NCBI GenBank assembly: GCA_030789695.1
Contig: CM061140.1
Span: 172,198,319-172,262,318 of the forward strand
From: Scilla litardierei
Lineage: Eukaryota > Streptophyta > Magnoliopsida > Asparagales > Asparagaceae
DNA length: 64,000 nucleotides
Direction: 5' to 3'
Below, in pieces: positions 9,921 through 19,365 of the stretch. Under the pieces are notes generated by a model that worked only from the letters and a program-made list of their open reading frames with translations, did no database searches and had not been told where the DNA came from. The stretch's first letter is position 1. Every line of letters begins with the position of its first letter. The position numbers were made by a program, and so were the translations under genes.

Positions 9921-10110
9921 CCGAGCGTGTTTGGCGCTGTGGCAGCCGGGTCCCGGGTTCGAGCCCTACCCCATATATATGTAATATCCCTCCCTTCCCT
10001 TAGTGTAGGTGCCCCCCCTCCCGCGTTTCGAACCCGGGTTGCCAGCCTGGCCTCCGGGCGAGGCTTTCCAAAGCTTTCAGTTGAACCAAATAAAAAGAAA
10101 AAAGAAAAAA
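9921..10110 (+). mobile_element. tRNA-derived SINE
   Basis: A pol III A-box-like sequence (tggcgctgtgg, about 9932-9942) and a B box (gggttcgagccc, about 9955-9966) lie at tRNA-like spacing. The body ends in an A-rich tail (taaaaagaaaaaag). It is flanked by near-identical direct repeats, gagaatctaatg (9909-9920) and gagaactaatg (10111-10121), as expected for a retroposed insertion. The ORF starting at 9918 is only this element read as protein. Confidence 0.7.
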
Positions 10111-10121
10111 GAGAACTAATG

Positions 10122-11210
10122 ACAAAATGAGAAAGAAATAAGGAACATTTAATCTAACACAGCATATGATATAATATAATATAAATAAAACAGAAGACGT
10201 GAAATTACACAAACATGTAATTACGGAGTCAACCTCATCGTATTTTATTACATTATCAACTTGACTTAAAACTATAATTTACTCTATTTATGATTCATCT
10301 TTTTATTATCAATCTGCCATCCTGAATCAAAGATATTATAGCAAAACAACAATAAAATAAAATAATAACCACTCCGGCATAAAAAATCTACGGAAAATAA
10401 TATTATAAACACCCATTTGAGCTCTATAAATGATTCAAATAATTTATTAGGATAATATTTTAATGATGAGAATTTTATTTAAAAAGGAGGCAGAAGTAAA
10501 AAGAGAATAACGTGTATTATATGACATGTGATGAGAGTCATTTCCTTATATGTAAGACATAAAAAGTGGGGTGGTACAAAGTTTGTATTTGTTGTACTAC
10601 ACCATTTTTCGTGTCTTGTAATATGAGAAGTTGTCTACAGTGTCAAATATTACCCATTATTCTCATGTTAAAAAAAACTTATATCCAATAATAGTTTAAT
10701 ACAAAATAAGGATTTGATAAATTAATGAATTAGAAATTCTCAAAAAAAAAGTTTTACTCAAGGAGTCAAATTGTCATGGTATTCGAAACCAAAAGAAAAC
10801 AAACAATCCAAGAAAATCGGCATTGCAAAATATGATAAACAACGGGAGAGAGAGGGTGAAATGAGACTTGTAACATGACATATTTGTTACTTTTGGAAAA
10901 AAAAAATACATACAGACCTTCTTGTAGGGTGTATACAGCAAATGCCAAAAAATCAACTAGTTTGTGTCTGATCAATCCATTAAAAATACTGCTCACAGAA
11001 CAAAATTAATTAAAAAACAATAACAAATGCTTTCACGTTGGAAATGCAGCAAAGTTTCAAAAAGAGTAAAAGAAAGCTTATCATCTTCTCCTTCACTCTC
11101 CTTCGTCTTCGTCCAAAATTTCCTTTTTTCCCCCCAAATACCAAATGAGTCACAAGGGAAACCGTCTCTGATCCTTGGATTTTCTTTGATTATTTCATAG
11201 GCATTGCAAG
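10122..11210. other. AT-rich intergenic region and 5' flank of the DUF604 gene
   Basis: No coding or RNA gene is recognised. The last ~200 bp contain pyrimidine-rich tracts (ttctccttcactctccttcg) typical of a plant 5' UTR. No confident TATA box was assigned. Confidence 0.4.
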
Positions 11211-12915
11211 ATGAAAGGCGGTGGAAACTACAACCACGGCAACAAGTACTCGTTCTCCGACAGCAACGGCGGCAAGAACTGGGCCGCGGCGGCCCACGGC
11301 AAGCCCACCACCACCTCGATCCCAACAAAGCTCATCATACCACTCATCATCTTCATCTCCTTCATCTACTTCCTCTACATCCTCTCTCTATTCTTCACTT
11401 CCCCTTCTTGCCCTCTCCCCCTCCCGGCCGCCGCCGCCGCCGCCTCCAAATCCTCCATCGTCGTCTCCAACTCCTCCTCCTCTCCACCGCCGCCTCCGAT
11501 TGCAACAAACGCTACACAAAAATTTCTTGATGAGACGGCCGCAGCCACAACGACGACGACGCTCGATCACATTGTTTTCGGCATCGCGGCATCCGCCAAG
11601 CTGTGGGACAAGCGCAAGGAGTACATCAAGATCTGGTGGCGTCCCCGGAAGATGCGTGGCTACGTTTGGCTCGACAAGCCCGTGAAGGAGATGAGATCCC
11701 GATCCTCCTCCTCCGCGCTGCCGGAGCTCAGGATCTCCGGCGACACCGCCAAATTCCCCTACAACCACCGCCAGGGCCATCGATCCGCCATCCGCATCTC
11801 CCGAATCGTCTCCGAGACCGTCCGCCTCGCCCTCCCCAACGTTCGGTGGTTCGTCATGGGCGACGACGACACCGTCTTCTTCGCCGACAACCTCGTCGGC
11901 GTCCTCAACAAATTCGACCACAGGCAGCCCTACTACATCGGATCTTTATCCGAAAGCCACCTCCAGAACATCTACTTCTCCTACGGCATGGCCTACGGCG
12001 GCGGAGGGTTCGCCATCAGCCGGCCGCTGGCGGAGGCGCTGGCCAAGATGCAGGACGGGTGCCTGCATCGGTACCCGGCATTGTACGGCAGCGACGACCG
12101 GATCCAGGCCTGCATGGCCGAGCTTGGGGTCCCGTTAACGAAGCATCCGGGGTTCCATCAGTACGACGTCTATGGTGATCTCCTCGGCCTCCTCGCGTCC
12201 CATCCGATCGCTCCCCTCCTATCCATCCACCATCTAGACGTCGTCCAGCCCATCTTTCCCAAAATGTCGCGGCCAGATGCGGTCCGGAAGCTGTTCGAGG
12301 GCCCGGTCCATCTCGACTCGGCCGGAGTGATCCAGCAGTCGATCTGCTACGAGACCGACAAGCGGTGGACGGTGTCAGTGTCTTGGGGGTTCGTGGTGCA
12401 GATCGTGAGGGGAGTGATGTCCCCGAGGGAGATGGAGATGCCATCCAGAACGTTCCTGAATTGGTACAAGCGAGCGGATTATACAGCGTACGCTTTCAAC
12501 ACAAGGCCGGTTGCTCGGAGTCCTTGCCAGCGGCCTTTCCTTTATTATCTCGATTCCGCGAGATTCGATGGCAGGCTGGGCACGACGGTGACGGAGTACG
12601 TCCGGCACAGGGAGAAGCATCCGCCGTGCAAGTGGAAGACGGAGGATCCGTCGCAGTACGTGGATCGGATCGTCGTGCACAAGAAACCCGACCCGGGTCT
12701 TTGGGAGAGGGTACATTTTTTTGTCGTGGACTGACTACTATTCAGTTAATTAATTGGTTTCGTTTAATTAAATTAATTATTTTTTTTAAATTCATGGGCA
12801 GTCGCCGAGAAGGAATTGCTGCAGATTGAAGCCGGTGGCGTCGAAGAAAGGGGCGAGGACGATGAGCATTGATGTGGGAGTGTGCAGACCGGACGAGATC
12901 AGCCGGACGTCGTAG
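11211..12915 (+). CDS. DUF604-family beta-1,3-glycosyltransferase-like (Fringe-like) protein, two exons
   Basis: Exons 11211-12710 and 12802-12915 are joined at phase 0 for 537 aa. The 91-bp intron has GT (after gggagagg) and AG (gggcag). Reading through it gives a false stop at 12734, while splicing yields the C-terminus PRRNCCRLKP that is typical of this family. It is a type II membrane protein with a single hydrophobic segment near residues 41-63 (IIPLIIFISFIYFLYILSLFF), then a Ser/Pro/Ala-rich low-complexity stem and the glycosyltransferase domain. MGDDDTVFF near residues 216-224 is the metal-binding DxD motif, and GGGGFAISRPL follows. Golgi-type glycosylation is inferred from the family; donor and acceptor are unknown. 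Coding DNA is strikingly GC-rich compared with its flanks. Confidence 0.88.
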
Positions 12916-13485
12916 CGACGTCGGAAAAATGTCTCTGATTCTGCTTGCAGAACATCGTTTGCAGATGTGCTTGTATCTCCCTCTCACTTACGCTTCTTTG
13001 GAATTTTTTTTTGCAAATGTTTAGCTTTTTAGCTTCAGGGACACCCTACATATTTGTGTGTGCATATTCCAGTTTAGTTATTAATTACGATAGTATTAGA
13101 AATAATCCTTGCACGGAGGGGGAAAAAACAGAATGGTGATCAGTCTATGGTGATCTCCTCAGTTAGCCTTTCTCAAAAAATAATAGATAGAGTTTGTGAA
13201 GAGACGGGTTGTTTGGTTATTTATTTCTGAAAAAAACATTCATCATTGCCCCCACCGCGGTTTCGCTGTGTAGATAGCCCTCATCTAGATTTTTGGTATG
13301 GTTATGCCACGCATCCACAGTCCACTCTGGACTCTAGAAAGTAGACGTTGAAATTATAGCAGTCATGGGGGCTGGGGATAGCTATCATGGGTGTAAAAGC
13401 ATTTATTTCCGTTTGCATCATTTTTTGTCATTTTTTTCCACACATTGCAGACGGTTGTGTTGACTGATTGTGATTTGAGAATTGC
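12916..13485. other. 3' flank of the DUF604 gene; no gene seen
   Basis: Probably contains the 3' UTR. No recognisable gene or repeat is visible up to the foldback element at 13486. Confidence 0.4.
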
Positions 13486-13641
13486 TACATACACCCCTAT
13501 AAATAGGGGTGTATGTAATGATTATGGCCAAAAAAAGGCAAAAACAAGGGAAGGATGCTTTGAAATGAAAAGAAGATGGGAGATAATTTCCATTTTTGAC
13601 ACCCAATCATTACATACACCCCTATCACAGGGGTGTATATA
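13486..13641. mobile_element. Foldback MITE-like element A, arms themselves palindromic
   Basis: The left arm (13486-13523) contains a 14-bp-stem hairpin (tacatacacccct... / ...aggggtgtatgta, loop 13500-13503). The right arm (13605-13641) contains the same hairpin with one mismatch and a 5-nt loop. The arms are also inverted repeats of each other, for example tgtatgtaatgatt against aatcattacataca. The 80-bp centre is unique and purine-rich. No clear target duplication is seen. Confidence 0.65.
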
Positions 13642-13721
13642 GTTCAACCCTTGTGATTTTTGATGAATGAACTGTCGTCGGTTGAAAATGATGTTTGTTA
13701 AATTTCGTTCCAGGACTTTAA

Positions 13722-14388
13722 GGGCATGTTCTTTTCTAAGATTGTGGGGTTGGAATTCTGAAAATTCTACTGTTTATAAACTGTTCAAAAGATATTCGTT
13801 GGATTCCTTGCGGGTGATTTGTTTGCGTGTTCTTTTGCAAAAATGTTGATTTGTGATTTGAGGCTGAGGTGGCAGGTGGCAGGTGGATTCCACACCGTTT
13901 TTATTTTGCCTGCAAAATGCCAGGAATACAAAGGATTCCAAGCAACGTGTGGGTCCCAATGTCTCCTATCCTCCAATCCGGAGCCAAGCAGGTTTGGATT
14001 TTTTTTTTTTGACTTTCGCATTGGCTTTGGCAGAGTTAATTCGGTGGGCCCCCAGCTATTTGGACGTTTTATTACACTAATAGTACTCAATTAATAATAT
14101 TAAGTAGTAATTAGTTTGTATATTAATTAATTAAATTAGCTTTACTTATTTAGTTTAGGTGTAAATAGCACAAATTTAATTTGAGTGGAACCCACGCTAC
14201 TTTCCAACATACAACTTTCTTCAACCAAAAGAACACACTACACGGAGTGGGACCCACCTCAACTTTCCAACTCCACAATCCAACCCCACTTTATTACAAA
14301 AGAATACACTACACATCAATTTCTCTCTCATCAGATTCCTCTCTCTCTCAGCTTTCTCATTTATACTTTCCTACAAAAGAACAGGCCC
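13722..14388. mobile_element. Tourist-like (PIF/Harbinger-type) MITE, 667 bp
   Basis: The terminal inverted repeats are gggcatgttctttt at the left and aaaagaacaggccc at the right. They are flanked by the 3-bp target duplication taa (13719-13721 and 14389-14391), which is diagnostic for PIF/Harbinger MITEs. There is no transposase. ORFs inside it are not genes. Related sequence, with one terminal repeat, lies at 54.9-55.4 kb. Confidence 0.75.
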
Positions 14389-14391
14389 TAA

Positions 14392-14850
14392 GGGGCATAT
14401 GATGGTGTTGTTTTCCGCTATTGTTATTGCTAATCATTAGTTTGGACGTCAACAAAAGTTCGGTGAATTAACTTTAGGTTAAATTGCATAAAAATATTCT
14501 TATGGTTTGAGCCATTTTTTAGGAAGAGAAGTGATATATACACTTAATATCAAGTGTATGGATGAGACTATGTCCCAAAAAAATAAGAAAAATAAATTAA
14601 AAGGTCAAATCAAATCATCTCTCTTTAACTGTCTTTCTATTTTTGGAAAAATTTCACCTCCATGCATCGAAAACTTCGATGTATAGAGGTATTCTCTTTA
14701 AGTAAATAGTAAATACTCTGAGCTTTACTTTGATCAATTTTAATATCCAAACGTTTAGCTCCGGTTTCAAGTTGATATCTTTTTAAATTTTCCGTCCAAA
14801 AAAACAAAGAAATTGGCTGGAAATACCCCCCTTATTTCAGCCATCTCTAT
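14392..14850. other. Intergenic, nothing recognised
   Basis: AT-rich DNA without a recognisable gene, repeat or RNA. Confidence 0.3.
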
Positions 14851-14859
14851 CTCAATCAC

Positions 14860-15250
14860 GCGCGCGCGCACACACACACACACACTCTCTCTACACATCC
14901 TCTCTTTACCGATCTCTCTCTCTATCTCTCTACGGATTCTCTCCCCCCCCAATTCTCTCTCCCTCTCTACAGATTCGTGCGCGCTCTCTCTCTCTCTGTG
15001 GTATGTTTGCATGGGGTGGGTGGGTGGATGTGTGTGTGTGCATGGGGTGGGTGGGTGGATGGGTGGGTGGATGGGGTGTACGTGCGCGCGTGTGGGAGGG
15101 TGTGTGCTTGGAGTGTGTGCGCGCGAGCGCGAGCATTGGGGTGTGTGTGCATGGGTGTATGTGCATGGGGGTGCGTGTGTGTGGGTGCGTGCGTGCGCGG
15201 GGGGTTAGTGTGTGCATGGGTGGGGTGGGTTGTGTGCATGTGGTGGGTGG
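14860..15250. repeat. Compound microsatellite: (CG)n(CA)n, (CT)n, then (GGGTG/TG)n
   Basis: cgcgcgcg runs into cacacaca, then about 110 bp of CT-rich repeats, then about 250 bp of gggtgggtggatg/gtgtgtg-type repeat on the plus strand. A minus-strand ORF of 259 codons (14930-15709) and a plus-strand one of 131 codons arise only because the repeat lacks stop codons. Confidence 0.85.
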
Positions 15251-16009
15251 GTGTAATGGCCCAGAGTGCCATCTACGGTAGAGTATATAATACTGTGAGA
15301 CATGTTTTCTATATAGTGCATAAGTGGCTGCATTTGGTATAATATACTGAGCAACCATGATGTGTGTATAATATTGAAGTGGTATAACTATGAAATGGGT
15401 GTATATGAGTGACATGGATGCATATGGTATACTTAATATAATGATTATACTTAGATCGAGATATGTGTAGTAAGACGTGCAAATGTGTGTGTAAAGTGAC
15501 ATTGTTTGTACATATAGTACTATGGTGTGTGTGTATAGTAATTTTGTGTGTTTATAAAGTAATTGGGTGTACAAGAAGTCATATGAGTGTGGATATTGAT
15601 TGATAATGATATGATGATGTTCTCTAATGGTGTGATGTAAATTAGAGAGAGGGTTAAGTGGATAGTGTAGGGTGTGAGAATGGGTGTATAGTACAAGTGT
15701 AGTGTGCATAGTAGGTAGGTGTGTGTGTGCATATTAAGAAGTGGGTTGTGCCGAGCTAGTATGGATGTGTATATGGATGGAGAAGAATAAGATTTGCAAT
15801 CATGCCCCTCAAGTTTATATTTATTCCCAAGATTGTGTACATTTCTAAATTAGTCTAGAAATGAGGGTTTTTGTGCAAAAGTGTCAAGAAGTCTTTGACT
15901 CTAATTTTCTTGGTGGGCTTCTTGAATTGGGTAATGAGCTTATGAAATGATTGTGAGCTTATGAAGTGGGCCTAAGTGGAGGATGGACAAAGGGACAAGG
16001 GAAAGAGGG

Positions 16010-16162
16010 AAAGGGACAAAGTGGAGGAGGCTAAATGAGACAAATGAAGGGCAAAAGGGGCATTTACTAATCCATGAAGAAAGGAAAAGGAGGAAAGGGA
16101 CAAAGTGGAGGAGGGTAAATGAGACAAATAAAGGGCAAAAGGGGTATTTACTAATCCATGAA
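16010..16162. repeat. Tandem duplication, about 70 bp repeated at an 84-bp period
   Basis: aaagggacaaagtggagg ... tccatgaag occurs at 16010-16079 and again at 16094-16162 with three visible base differences. Confidence 0.8.
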
Positions 16163-18060
16163 GTTTCTACACATTAGACACCTCACCATCTCTCTTTTCC
16201 CTCATTACTTTAGCCCTAGGCCGAAGTCTCTAGGGGTCTTCAAGAAAAATCAAAGGAAAAAAGGAAGAAAGAAGAAGAGAGAAAGAAAGGGAAAACCCTG
16301 AGGCAAAGAGAAAATAAAGGGGAGAGGATGAGCTTGAAGTAGGAGAAGCCAAATGGATTTGGGCTACCCCTTTTCTCTCATCACCCTAGAGGTAGGAATC
16401 CCTTCTCTTGTGGTTTATTATTCTAACACATGTTAAAATAATTTAGTTCCATGCAAATCCCTTGGCTGAATTTGTAGACAGATTCTGTAGCTTGTTTCTA
16501 TGGTGATATATCTTAATTTAGACTTGAATAAATTTTCGAAAAAATATACACTTGTAGATCTTGAAGTTCTACCCCAAAATCATATAAAATTTGACATAGG
16601 TTTAATTCAATAATTAGGAGTAAAAATTCCATCTTTACAACTTGTCTGAATTTCATTCAGACTGGAAACAGTTCAGTAAAACTTATCTCAGTCTCTACAC
16701 ACTTCATGGAATTTTGTATTCTTGGTCTTGTTGTAAAGTTAACAAGTTTTTCTATAACTTCATCTGAGTGCATGTTTTTCGAAATTCTGACTGCAACATG
16801 TCCTAAATTAGCAATCTTTACAGCCCTAAGAATCTGTCTGAAAAACAGATTTGACAAGCTTCACCAAACATTTCACCATAAATCACATAGGATGTATTTC
16901 GGCATGAAATTTTATATGTGGGTCCAGCACTTCTATACCTACAACTTTCATTTAGGAAGTTTTATCAAATTCATAAAGGAAACAGATGATAACTGCTACT
17001 GTTTATGACTGTCTGCACTTTTCTGCAAGCTGAATTGCCTATATGGTGTTTTGAATTGTGTGTTGTTGCTAATCGTAATTCTATTGCACATGATTATTGT
17101 TGTTACATGCAATAGAGTTTATTATTATGGTTTGTTAATGGATATACCAATGTGCTTGTGGCTATGCTTATGACGCTCATCACATGTTTGTGGAAATGCA
17201 TAAATGAAAGGATGTGTGATTGTGTTGCTTGTGCAAATGCCCAAGTGAAGGCACATGCAAGAATGTGAGATATACCCAGTTCTATGGGATGTGATATGAT
17301 GTTGTTAGGGACACGAAAGTGGAGTGCACAGGCATGGACAAAGTGGCCGCGGTAGGAGGCGTGAGAATTCGCCGTGGGCTACCTCTTGATCCATTAGGTG
17401 ACTCCACATTGATAACAGAGTAGAATCACGATACACTTGCACGCCAGCACATTCATGGGATCCCACTGCATTGCATCATTGTGTTTCATATGCATCATGG
17501 CATCATTGAGCATTATGTGTGAATTGTGGTTATAGATATGGTTGTTACCTTATATGTATGATTGTTGCCATGAATGCATGAGTTGCTTGAAATGGTGGTG
17601 TGTTGGATAAATGAGTTTATGTCATATTGTGCTTCAAGATGTTATCTTTTTATGTTTGGGTTTACCTTTGTTCATCAAATTGTGGTCTTTTTAAATAATT
17701 GGATTGTGTTAGGCATAAAGTTGTTGTTTTGTTGAAAAATTCATGTGTTGTTAAGAGAAGGTGATGCCTTTAAGTAGTGGAATGCACAACTCAACCATTG
17801 GACAAATAGTTCTAAGAACGCTATTGCCATAAACTTAAACTTGTGGTTAATTGTCCTTTCGCTTAGGTTCCAATTGTTAAAGATAAACATGCTTTTAATA
17901 TTGTGGGTTGCCATTCTCGAATGTTGTAGCTTTATGTCTCTTCTTAATAAAGCTATGCCATGATGACCACATGCTCCACTCATGTATGTCACTACTAGCC
18001 TACAACCATGCTTAATGCAAGTTGTAATAATCGAGAGCAAAGTATGAATTGTAAATGGAG

Positions 18061-18190
18061 GTGGCACCTGATCCACTGGATCAGGTGCAAAACACAAAAA
18101 GGTGGGGCCCCACGAGTACAAGCCCATGTGGGGGCTTGTACTTCCCACCTTTTTTGTGTCTTGCCACCTGATCCATTGGATCAGGTGTCA
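18061..18190. mobile_element. Foldback MITE-like element B, arms themselves palindromic
   Basis: The left arm (about 18060-18106) and right arm (about 18143-18190) are inverted repeats of ~47 bp with a few mismatches. Each arm contains the near-perfect palindrome cacctgatcca-N-tggatcaggtg (18065-18087 and 18165-18187). The centre forms a third hairpin, gtacaagccc / ggggcttgtac. No clear target duplication is visible. It lies inside the LTR at 15252-18779 and is absent from the related LTRs. Confidence 0.7.
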
Positions 18191-18779
18191 TCTTTTCTAC
18201 ATTAAATCCATTGTAAATTGTAGTTTCTTTCCTTTTATAACATATATATCCATATGCCTAGAATGCAATATGTTATTCTTGTAGTTGCTATTGCAGATGA
18301 TGATGTTTCATTTCATTATGCCATTGCATTCATGGTTGAATAATATGCCATTAGAGCTGGGCAATTCCTACTGGGTCACGCGTTGACGTGCTCTGCTGAC
18401 TGTTTCAGGTGAGGTTCTTGGAGATGGCAGATGGAGCATGAGGTTGAGTTGGACTTCTGTTGTTGGCAGTTGGAGCTTCGGTTGGGTGGTGAGGGGTGAG
18501 GAGAGAGCTGTGCATACCTTGGGTTTTCTGTTGGTGTGAGAGATGCTTGTACTATATGAATTGATGCACAATGATGCTCTGAGGTGTATATGAAATTGTA
18601 CGATGTTTGTTTTATTTTAATATTTCTCTGTGGCTTTGTGTCTCTCTGTGTTCATTGGTTGGTTGGTTGTTGAATGCTACCTGTATTATTCCCAGCAGCG
18701 CGTAGTAGACCTGCAGATACGTTTTAGTTCTCTTCGTGTAACTTGTCTTTCTGGGTATCCCAGGGGAGGGGACGTGACA

Positions 18780-19365
18780 CCCTCAACCACCCCATCACCA
18801 TACCCATCCCCATCTTCCCCAACTCCATTCAACCCTCGTCCCCATCCCCTACCCCCTACCCCATCACCGCCCCCTCCTCTTAGCACGATATTCCTGCGAA
18901 TCGCCGCCGCCGTCTTCGCCGACCGCACATGGCAGTGACCGAGGGGACAAGGAATGGGCGGGGGAGGTCGGATGAGGGGGCGGAAGAGATGGACGATACC
19001 CCAAAAAGCCCCGAAAATTTGGTCATGAGAGTGCACGGTAAGCAATTTCAGTACTAAACTTGCAAATAAGTGACGTGCTGCGGGAATAATGTCAAACTTG
19101 TAAATAAATGGTATGTGCGCGTGTGTAGAACGGTGGGTGCGCAAAGCAACTCCCTTTATCTTGGTCTTCCGTCTCCTCCACCGCCACCACCACCCTAGAA
19201 GTCATTGCCTGCAGGCCATTCTGCCGGACTATCGTCGTCATGAGAGGAAGACCAAGAAAAGAGCCCTACAAGCAAAAAGGAAGATCTTTGCTCGATTTAT
19301 TGCAAACGAAATGGGTCTGGATGATTTGGTCCAGATCCAAACAAATCAAACGGAGAGGAGTCAAG
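18780..19365. other. 5' flank of the FRO gene
   Basis: About 585 bp separate the end of an LTR from the chosen start codon. It contains a C/A-rich low-complexity stretch (18780-18880) and no confident TATA box. An in-frame upstream ATG at 19240 would lengthen the protein by 42 residues of poorly conserved, basic sequence. Confidence 0.4.

Larger units (their letters stand above)
15252..18779 (+). mobile_element. Long solo LTR (or LTR fragment), TGTAATG...GTGACA
   Basis: It starts TGTAATGGCCC and ends GGGGACGTGACA, and its end sequence (gggtatcc...ggag) matches the reverse complement of the ends of the LTRs at 36952 and 57412. An internal segment at 17306-17480 (cacgaaagtggagtgcacaggcatggacaaagtgg region) is the reverse complement of 48790-48970. 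No matching target duplication is found; the left border lies in microsatellite DNA, so it is approximate. It contains an 84-bp-period duplication (16010-16162) and foldback element B. No ORF of retroelement type is present. Confidence 0.55.

Noticed and set aside
9948..10055. Possible tRNA gene because of the ggttcgagccc box
   Set aside because: No tRNA cloverleaf or anticodon arm could be drawn, and the A tail and flanking direct repeats fit a SINE.
11388..12716. Large antisense and alternate-frame ORFs over the DUF604 gene
   Set aside because: Shadows of a GC-rich coding region; they show no recognisable domains.
14930..15709. A 259-codon minus-strand ORF rich in His, Thr and Tyr
   Set aside because: It lies over GT-rich microsatellite and LTR DNA that lacks stops; the amino-acid content merely reflects the repeat.
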